Part shown: piece after piece, positions 57,642 through 64,000 of the stretch
How the letters are laid out: each line of letters opens with the position of its first letter
Numbering within the stretch: the first letter of the stretch is position 1
DNA from: Phymorhynchus buccinoides
Taxonomy: Eukaryota > Mollusca > Gastropoda > Neogastropoda > Raphitomidae
Direction of reading: 5' to 3'
NCBI GenBank assembly: GCA_017654935.2
Contig: CM065682.1
Span: 82,618,024-82,682,023, forward strand
DNA: 64,000 nt
The notes under the pieces: generated by a model
What the model saw: the letters and a program-made list of their open reading frames with translations, nothing else
Databases searched by the model: none
What the model was told of the DNA's origin: nothing
Translations under genes and position numbers: made by a program

Positions 57642-58915
57642 GAAATTGTACAATACATGGATAATACACTGCTCCTTGTGATAGAATCCCTCCCTGTCAT
57701 AGCTGGGGATGTATTGCTCTGAAATTGTACAATACATGGATAATACACTGCTCCTTGTGATAGAATCCCTCCCTGTCATAGCTGGGGATGTATTGCTCTG
57801 AAATTGTACAATACATGGATAATACACTGCTCCTTGTGATAGAATCCCTCCTTATCACAGCTGGGGATGTATTGCTCTGAAATTGTACAATACATGGATA
57901 ATACACTGCTCCTTGTGATAGAATCCCTCCCTGTCATAGCTGGGGATGTATTGCTCTGAAATTGTACAATACATGGATAATACACTGCTCCGTGTGATAG
58001 AATCCCTCCCTGTCACAGCTAGGGATGTATTACTCTGAAATTGTACAATACATGGATAATACACTGCTCCGTGTGATAGAATCCCTCCCTGTCACAGCTA
58101 GGGATGTATTACTCTGAAATTGTACAATACATGGATAATACACTGCTCCGTGTGATAGAATCCCTCCCTGTCACAGCTAGGGATGTATTACTCTGAAATT
58201 GTACAATACATGGATAATACACTGCTCCGTGTGATAGAATCCCTCCCTGTCACAGCTAGGGATGTATTGCTCTGAAATTGTACAATACATGGATAATACA
58301 CTGCTCCGTGTGATAGAATCCCTCCCTGTCACAGCTAGGGATGTATTGCTCTGAAATTGTACAATACATGGATAATACACTGCTCCGTGTGATAGAATCC
58401 CTCCCTGTCACAGCTAGGGATGTATTGCTCTGAAATTGTACAATACATGGATAATACACTGCTCCGTGTGATAGAATCCCTCCCTGTCACAGCTAGGGAT
58501 GTATTGCTCTGAAATTGTACAATACATGGATAATACACTGCTCCGTGTGATAGAATCCCTCCCTGTCACAGCTAGGGATGTATTGCTCTGAAATTGTACA
58601 ATACATGGATAATACACTGCTCCGTGTGATAGAATCCCTCCCTGTCACAGCTAGGGAACTCTGAAATTGTACAATACATGGATAATACACTGCTCCGTGT
58701 GATAGAATCCCTCCCTGTCACAGCTAGGGATGTATTACTCTGAAATTGTACAATACATGGATAATACACTGCTCCGTGTGATAGAATCCCTCCCTGTCAC
58801 AGCTAGGGATGTATTACTCTGAAATTGTACAATACATGGATAATACACTGCTCCGTGTGATAGAATCCCTCCCTGTCACAGCTAGGGATGTATTACTCTG
58901 AAATTGTACAATACA
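57642..58915. repeat. 79-bp array of the thyroglobulin-exon acceptor, about 16 copies
   Basis: Minus-sense units: ATGTATTGTACAATTTCAG, AGCAATACATCCCYAGCTGT, GACAGGGAGGGATTCTATCA, CAMGGAGCAGTGTATTATCC. The exonic part is the first 48 nt of the exon (EQYIPSCDREGFYHTEQC). Reading on from any upstream copy gives IIHVLYNFRAIHP and a stop, so these are poison copies. Confidence 0.95.
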
Positions 58916-58924
58916 ATACATGGA

Positions 58925-59405
58925 CAATGTACTTCACACATGTCTTCCCCATTGTAACAAGTCTTCACACCTCACACACACCAGAAGGGCAGATATTCAA
59001 CGTTACATGTGTCTTCCCCATTGTAACAAGTCTTCACACCTCACACACACCAGAAGGGCAGATATTCAACGTTACATGTGTCTTCCCCATTGTAACAAGT
59101 CTTCACACCTCACACACACCAGAAGGGCAGATATTCAACGTTACATGTGTCATTGTAACAAGTCTTCACACCTCAGAAGGGCATGTGTCTTCCCCATTGT
59201 AACAAGTCTTCACACCTCACACACACCAGAAGGGCAGATATTCAACGTTACATGTGTCTTCCCCATTGTAACAAGTCTTCACACCTCACACACACCAGAA
59301 GGGCATATATTCAACGTTATATGTGTCTTCCCCATTGTAACAAGTCTCCACATCACACACACCAGAAGGGCAGACATTCAACACACCAGAAGGGCAGACA
59401 TTCAG
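58925..59405. repeat. 70-bp array resembling the next exon's donor region, about 6-7 copies
   Basis: Minus sense: GGGGAAGACACATGTAACGT, TGAATATCTGCCCTTCTGGT. This matches the real junction AGGACACAG|GTAACACTGA, ATGTCTGCCC at 59418-59395 with substitutions. It is an older, diverged junction array. Confidence 0.7.
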
Positions 59406-59411
59406 TGTTAC

Positions 59412-59468
59412 CTGTGTCCTTGCTGTTCTCTATTTCGTCCAGTCGGGTGTAGCAGGGGGATTCCGATT
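59412..59468 (-). CDS. SPOCK: Testican-like protein, short linker exon
   Basis: Acceptor TTGTTGTAG (AG at 59470-59469); donor CACAG|GTAACA. It encodes ESESPCYTRLDEIENSKDT, matching the testican linker (PPC...L..IQK) between EF-hand and thyroglobulin domains. Phase 1 on both sides fits its neighbours. Confidence 0.8.
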
Positions 59469-59837
59469 CTACAACAAAAATATAAATCAAAACCTTTAGA
59501 ATTATAAACTAACACATTTCCAACTCTACACAAATTTAAAATTAAAGTAACACATTTCGTTTTTTAACAACAAAAAAAAGTTATTTAAATAACGCATTTG
59601 TTTTTTTACCTGAACGCATTAGCCTTGGTGTAAGCAGCACATTCATCCTTTCAGACACCACAATGATCAAAAAGCTACAATTTGAGTTGTTGATTTTGTT
59701 TTCTTTCCAAGCAGAAATGGTAGTTTAACAAACACTTAAAGATGTATTACAATGATATTGTTTGCATTGCACTCTACTGAATAATACTTTTAGAATTATG
59801 TTATGTAGAAGAGTTTGAATACACCAACATTCCTGCA
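59469..59837 (-). other. Intron, AT-rich, nothing recognised
   Basis: AT-rich unique sequence within the testican-like intron; no repeat longer than a few bases. Confidence 0.4.
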
Positions 59838-59937
59838 TCTTATATATATTTTCGAAATCATCGAAGCATCGCGAAGCGCAAGGGGGCGGAGTCAAAAGTC
59901 AAAGCCCGAAGCGCGGAGTCGACGCGCGAAGCGCTAG
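59838..59937 (+). mobile_element. 100-bp micro-Helitron-like insertion
   Basis: Exactly 100 bp, A|TCTTATATATATTTTCG ... GCGCGAAGCGCTAG|T. It has a 5' TC, a 3' CTAG before T, and a GC-rich self-complementary stretch (GCGCGAAGCGC) just before the end. Insertion is between A and T with no duplication. CGAAGCGC motifs recur inside. Confidence 0.5.
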
Positions 59938-60145
59938 TACAATATATTTCAAGGAAAGTTCATTGAAAAATGTGGAGAAGCTAAAAGAAAACCAACTTGA
60001 TGACAGAAGTATCGATAAAAACAAAAGATAAGTTACAGAGCATCACGTTATTTATGCAGCCCTGATTTGCGGACAGAGGAGTTTTAAAATTAAAAATCAG
60101 GAAAAAAGCATCAAGTACACACATAAACACACATACACCTTCCAT
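59938..60145 (-). other. Intron, nothing recognised
   Basis: AT-rich unique sequence. Confidence 0.4.
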
Positions 60146-61165
60146 AATGACACAGAGACCTCTCTTAGGGAAGCACCCGCACCACTGCTGCTGTGTCAGG
60201 CCGACATCGTGGTTCACACACACACAGACCTCTCTTAGGGAAGAACCCACACCACTGCTGCTGTGTCAGGCCGACATCGTGGTTCACACACACACAGAGA
60301 CACATCTCTTAGGGAAGCACCAGCACCACTGCTGCTGTGTCAGGCCGACATCGTGGTTCACACACACACAGACACACAGAGACACATCTCTTAGGGAAGC
60401 ACCAGCACCACTGCTGCTGTGTCAGGCCGACATCGTGGTTCACACACACACAGACAACCACACAGAGACACATCTCTTAGGGAAGCACCAGCACCACTGC
60501 TGCTATGTCAGGCCGACATCGTGGTTCACACACACACACACACACACAGAGACACATCTCTTAGGGAAGCACCAGCACCACTGCTGCTGTGTCAGGCCGA
60601 CATCGTGGTTCACACACACACAGACACACACACAGAGACACATCTCTTAGGGAAGCACCAGCACCACTGCTGCTGTATCAGGCCGACATCGTGGTTCACA
60701 CACACACAGAGACACATCTCTTAGGGAAGCACCAGCACCACTGCTGCTGTGTCAGGCCGACATCGTGGTTCACACACACACAGAGACACATCTCTTAGGG
60801 AAGCACCCGCACCACTGCTGCTGTGTCAGGCCGACATCGTGGTTCACACACACACAGACACAGACACAGACACACATCTCTTAGGGAAGCACCCGCACCA
60901 CTGCTGCTGTATCAGGCCGACATCGTGGTTCACACACACACAGAGACACATCTCTTAGGGGCAAGCACCTGCTGTGCACCACTGCTGGCTGTGACACATC
61001 TCTCAGGCCGACATGCGTGGTCAGGCCGACATCGTGGTTCACACACACACAGACACAGACACAGACACACACTTAGGGAAGCACCCGCACCACTGCTGCT
61101 GTCTCTTAGGGAAGCACCCGCACCACTGCTGCTGTGTCAGGCCGACATCGTGGTTCACACACACA
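60146..61165. repeat. Array of the EF-hand exon donor end, about 13 copies
   Basis: Minus sense: AACCACGATGTCGGCCTGAC, ACAGCAGCAGTGGTGCTGGT, GCTTCCCTAAGAGA, then TGTGTCTC or GGTCTCTG with (TG)n. It copies the end of the EF-hand exon ([18 protein letters not shown]) as NHDVGLTQQQWCGCFPKR. Most copies have lost the GT of the donor; the first two keep GAGAG|GTCTCT. Confidence 0.9.
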
Positions 61166-61592
61166 CACCACAGTGCATGAATTCCCACATTCTGGCTCCT
61201 TTTAGTTTTCCACAGAGACATTTGTTTCAAGTTATTTCCTTTAAAGGGGCAAATATTCTTATCACTGATTGTGGTTAGGGATAGGAAAAGACCTTACAAG
61301 TGCCATACCACCATAAAACAATGTAAGCCTAATGGATAAGACACTTTAAATTGGTTGATGCTGGTGACGAGTGTTAACAAAAGGCATGAACTGAAAGGAG
61401 CTGAGAATAGCTACTGTGACACATACACACATACAGTGATACACACAGACACACACAAGCAGACACAGACACACACAAGCAGACACAGACACAGAGAGAC
61501 ACACTCACACACACACACACAAGCAGACACAGACAGACAGACACACGCACATACAGTGATACACACACACACAAGCAGACACAGACACACAC
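61166..61592. other. Intron with CA/CAGA repeats
   Basis: Unique until about 61420, then CACACA and AAGCAGACACAGACACAC repeats up to the exon donor. Confidence 0.7.
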
Positions 61593-61796
61593 CTCTCTTA
61601 GGGAAGCAGCAGCACCACTCTCGCTGCGTCAGGCGGCCATCTTGGTTGAGGTCACAGGTCAGGAGGTAAGGGTGCAGGCAGGGTTCACGGTCGTTGTTGT
61701 CAATGACCTTGACCTCTGACCTGGACAGGTCGTGGCTTTTGTCCGCGTCAAGTTGATGGAACTCCCACAGAACGGAACGAAAACACTGACAGCCTT
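61593..61796 (-). CDS. SPOCK: Testican-like protein, EF-hand (SPARC-type) exon
   Basis: Acceptor GTTCACAG (AG at 61798-61797); donor AGAG|GTGTGT. It encodes [63 protein letters not shown]. Two canonical EF-hand loops are present: [12 protein letters not shown] and [12 protein letters not shown], with ligands at 1, 3, 5, 9 and 12. The Cys pair and EWC.CF signature are those of the testican/SPARC extracellular calcium-binding module. Secreted extracellular matrix role from family knowledge. Confidence 0.92.
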
Positions 61797-62076
61797 CTGT
61801 GAACACAATACACCGTAATGATATGAACACTGATAATATTAACTAGCAGACCTCAGGACTGTGAGTGATGATGACTGAAACTAAATGGCATTTCTCCTAT
61901 CAGACCTCAGGGCTGAGTGATGATAACTGAAACTAAAGGGCATTTCTCTTAGCAGACCTCAGGGCTGCAGCCAAGGGGATTAGTTGGCCTTTAGGGACAT
62001 CACCCACACCGGCTGTCCTCAGGGGACACTACCCACCCCATCCCTCCAGATAACAGAGCAACATAAGCAGACTTAC
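61797..62076 (-). other. Intron with short duplications
   Basis: Three copies of a block with CAGACCTCAGG(GCT/ACT)G, TGAGTGATGATAACTGAAAC (61850-61970); otherwise unique. Confidence 0.6.
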
Positions 62077-62230
62077 CTCCCTCTCTCAGTTCCTTCTTTA
62101 CTGACAGGTGGCGCTTCGCTGGGCGGCCATGTTGGTTGCCGTGGTGATGGAGGTGGCGCTCCCTGGTGTGCAGCAGGTGAAACCAGACAGTCAGACGTCG
62201 ACGCATCTCATCCATGCTGGCACTGTCGCA
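62077..62230 (-). CDS. SPOCK: Testican-like protein, exon before the EF-hands
   Basis: Acceptor CTCCCCTCAG (AG at 62232-62231); strong donor GGGAG|GTAAGT. It encodes CDSASMDEMRRRLTVWFHLL, HTRERHLHHHGNQHGRPAKR, HLSVKKELREG. C....(L/M)..(L/M)..RL..WF..LH is the helix that opens the testican calcium-binding module. Leaves phase 1, completed by AA of the next exon. Its start is phase 0, which does not match the phase-1 end of the exon at 62778, so a small exon between them may be unrecognised. Confidence 0.8.
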
Positions 62231-62234
62231 CTGA

Positions 62235-62575
62235 GGGGAGGCTGGGAAACAGTGATGAATATTGATGATGCTCATGAATATTAATGAGTCAGCGTCGACG
62301 CATCTCCTCCATGCTGGAACTGTCACACTGAGGGGAGGCTGGGAAACAGTGATGAATATTGATGATGCTCATGAATATTAATGAGTCAGACGTCGACGCA
62401 TCTCCTCCATGCTGGAACTGTCACACTGAGGGGAGGCTGGGAAACAGTGATGAATATTGATGATGCTCATGAATATTAATGAGTCAGACGTCGACGCATC
62501 TCCTCCATGCTGGAACTGTCGCACTGAGGGGAGGCTGGGAAACTGATGAATATTGATGATGGTCATTAATATTAA
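62235..62575. repeat. 95-97-bp array of this exon's acceptor, about 3-4 copies
   Basis: Minus sense: CAGCCTCCCCTCAG, TGTGACAGTTCCAGCATGGA, GGAGATGCGTCGACGTCTGA, CTCATTAATATTCATGAGCA. The exonic part gives CDSSSMEEMRRRLTH and then a stop. Confidence 0.9.
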
Positions 62576-62777
62576 TGACACATTGGTATAGGCTGCGTCC
62601 CACTGATTCAGAAAGACAGAAAATGCAAACTAATTCCATTTAAAAATTCTGATGATGATATATAGGCCACATGCCTTGGAGTCATTTTAATATTTTCTCA
62701 GAGAATTGTCTGCACACAAATGTGAAGAAATCTACACAAAAAGTGGAATAAGATTACGAGTCCTTGAAGAAACTCAC

Positions 62778-63016
62778 CGTGATGCTGGGTCAGGGTTTGC
62801 TTCCTCTTCTCCTCACTCTGAGGGACACCACTGGTCCTGCCCGCACTGATGTGGACGTCGTGCGGGGCACTGGGCTGGCCATGGGTGTTGTGCGGGGCAT
62901 GGTGCGGGGAGTCGTGCGGGGTATGAGGGAGGGAGGGGTGAGGAGGGGGGTCAATTTCGTTCAAGTCTTCCTCCGCTTTCTCTTTCATTTCATGGTAATG
63001 TTTGAACAGACGAGCA
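62778..63016 (-). CDS. SPOCK: Testican-like protein, upstream exon (linker region)
   Basis: Acceptor ATCATTGCAG (AG at 63018-63017); strong donor CACG|GTGAGT. It encodes ARLFKHYHEMKEKAEEDLNE, then a His/Pro-rich stretch with tandem PHDSPHHAPHNTH-like units, ending SEEKRKQTLTQHH. It has no family domain, but its strand, position and codon quality fit the linker between a Kazal domain (off window) and the calcium-binding module. Assignment to the same gene is inference. Confidence 0.55.
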
Positions 63017-63039
63017 CTGCAATGATATACGTGAACAGA

Positions 63040-63190
63040 GATCATAACAAAATCTTTTGGGCAACGTTCCTTTGCATTCCAAGGCCCAACTCTCTGGAAC
63101 AAACTACCTTTCAATATCAGGCACTCTTCATCAGTTACGCCGTTCAAATCATCCACAAAAACTAACCTCTTCAAATTTTCTTGACTTAAA
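63040..63190 (+). mobile_element. Reverse transcriptase C-terminal fragment of a non-LTR retrotransposon
   Basis: The plus strand encodes RSFAFQGPTLWNKLPFNIRH, then PFKSSTKTNLFKF. The GP.LWN.LP..IR.......FK...K..LF pattern closes many CR1/jockey/RTE-type reverse transcriptases. The element is 5'-truncated. Confidence 0.6.
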
Positions 63191-63815
63191 CTTGTCCTGT
63201 ATCCCGACCCCGATTCCCTAAATGTTGGGACACTTTTTGGATCTTCACAGCAATGTGTGTGTGAAGACTGGGCTTGCTTTGGTGCGTGGATGTCTGTGTG
63301 AAGAATGGGCTTGCTTTGGTGCGTGGATGTCTGTGTGAAGAATGGGCTTGCTTTGGTGCGTGGATGTCTGTGTGAAGAATGGGCTTGCTTTGGTGCGTGG
63401 ATGCGTGTGCTCTAGGTTTGTTTTTGTCTCTGTGTGTGTGTGTGTGTGAAGAGTGGACTTGCTTTGGTGCGTGGATGCGTGTGCTCTAGGTTTGTTTTTG
63501 TCTGTGTGTGTGTGTGTGTGTGTGTTCATGCGTCTGGGTGGGTAGGTGTGCGTGTGTGTATGTGTGTTCATGCGTATGTTCATGTGTGCAATCGCGTGTG
63601 CGCGTGTGTCCTGACAGTGTGTGGTGGTGTGTTGTGGGTGTGGGTGTGTCCTGACAGTGTGTGGTGGTGTGGTGTGGGTGTGGGTGTGTCCTGACAGTGT
63701 GTGGTGGTGTGGTGTGTTGTGGCTGTGGGTGTGCAAGGCTACTTCGCGTCAGTTCTTTGGTTGTTTGTTTTCTTGTTTAAAATTTATTGTTCAATGTTTT
63801 CTTTTTAATCAATGT
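63191..63815. repeat. 42-bp and (TG)n repeats within the retroelement 3' region
   Basis: Six units of GAAGAATGGGCTTGCTTTGG, TGCGTGGATGTCTGTGT (63258-63500) are followed by TG-rich units GTGTCCTGACAGTGTGTGGT (63605-63735). Confidence 0.85.
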
Positions 63816-63890
63816 AAATGTTTTGTAAAGTGCTTAGAGCCCTTACTGAGAATAGGCGCTATAAAAATATGCATTATTATTATAATTATT
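63816..63890 (+). mobile_element. Non-LTR 3' tail
   Basis: GTTTTGTAAAGTGCTTAGAG, GCGCTATAAAAATATGC, (ATT)n. It completes the truncated retrotransposon begun at 63040. Confidence 0.55.
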
Positions 63891-63929
63891 ATAAATATAA
63901 TAGACAATATAAGATAACTCTGTGCTCTA

Positions 63930-63972
63930 TTTCTCTTTCAGTTTGTGGTAATGTTTACAACAGGCAATGACC
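63930..63972 (-). pseudogene. Ghost copy of the start of the exon at 62778-63016
   Basis: Minus sense: GTCATTGCCTGTTGTAAACA, TTACCACAAACTGAAAGAGA, AATAG, against the exon's CATTGCAGTGCTCGTCTGTT, CAAACATTACCATGAAATGA, AAGAGAAAGC. The AG acceptor and frame are lost and a TAG follows. The retroelement 63040-63890 lies between copy and exon. Confidence 0.45.
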
Positions 63973-64000
63973 CCTTTCTTCATCTTCTGTGTTCCCAGGC

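Noticed and set aside
63245..63736. His/Thr-rich ORFs near the right edge
   Set aside because: TG/CA-based repeats in the 3' region of a truncated retroelement.

Overview
ORGANISM. This is animal nuclear DNA with small coding exons, GT-AG introns, no operons and a very high repeat load. The protein homologies, the Helitron-like elements carrying (AC)n tracts and the non-LTR tails of the GCGCTTTACA / CGCTATATAAA type suggest a lophotrochozoan, most likely a marine mollusc. That placement is inference.

GENES. Three genes can be supported. (1) Minus strand, left edge: a PPM1K-like mitochondrial PP2C phosphatase with two exons in view (3377-2788 and 104-1), joining in frame and continuing off the window. 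(2) Plus strand, 13808-41300: an HP1BP3-like linker-histone-related protein. Ten coding exons join in perfect phase into a 938-residue protein with an N-terminal winged-helix-like segment, three H15 domains, an acidic/basic linker and a long Lys/Glu-rich tail. A possible 5' UTR exon and an NRF-1-like palindrome lie near 6360-6478. (3) Minus strand, right edge: a testican (SPOCK)-like secreted proteoglycan with six exons between 63016 and 56906, encoding a paired EF-hand calcium-binding module followed by a thyroglobulin type-1 domain. Its 5' part is off the window.

REPEATS. Tandem arrays (20-141 bp units) fill most introns and intergenic space. The largest is a 28-bp array at about 7590-11205. 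Mobile elements include a hAT-like element, paired CAGCCCTGAAAGTGG MITEs, two 1.69-kb TA-flanked TIR elements on either side of HP1BP3 exon 7, at least three Helitron-like insertions plus a 100-bp micro-Helitron, a 1.9-kb long-TIR element with a 44-bp minisatellite core, and non-LTR tails.

MAIN OBSERVATION. Many arrays are not random intron satellites. Their repeat unit is an exon-intron junction: the real splice site plus 20-75 nt of the adjoining exon. I count about 15 such junction arrays or ghost copies in three consecutive genes, on both strands, at both donors and acceptors. In most cases the reading frame means only one copy can give a full-length product. At HP1BP3 exon 8 several upstream acceptor copies stay open and in frame. 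This looks like a genome-specific mode of minisatellite birth at splice junctions and is the best candidate for something undescribed here.

The three genes are unrelated in function (mitochondrial branched-chain amino-acid catabolism, chromatin, extracellular matrix). They share only the neighbourhood and the repeat process.
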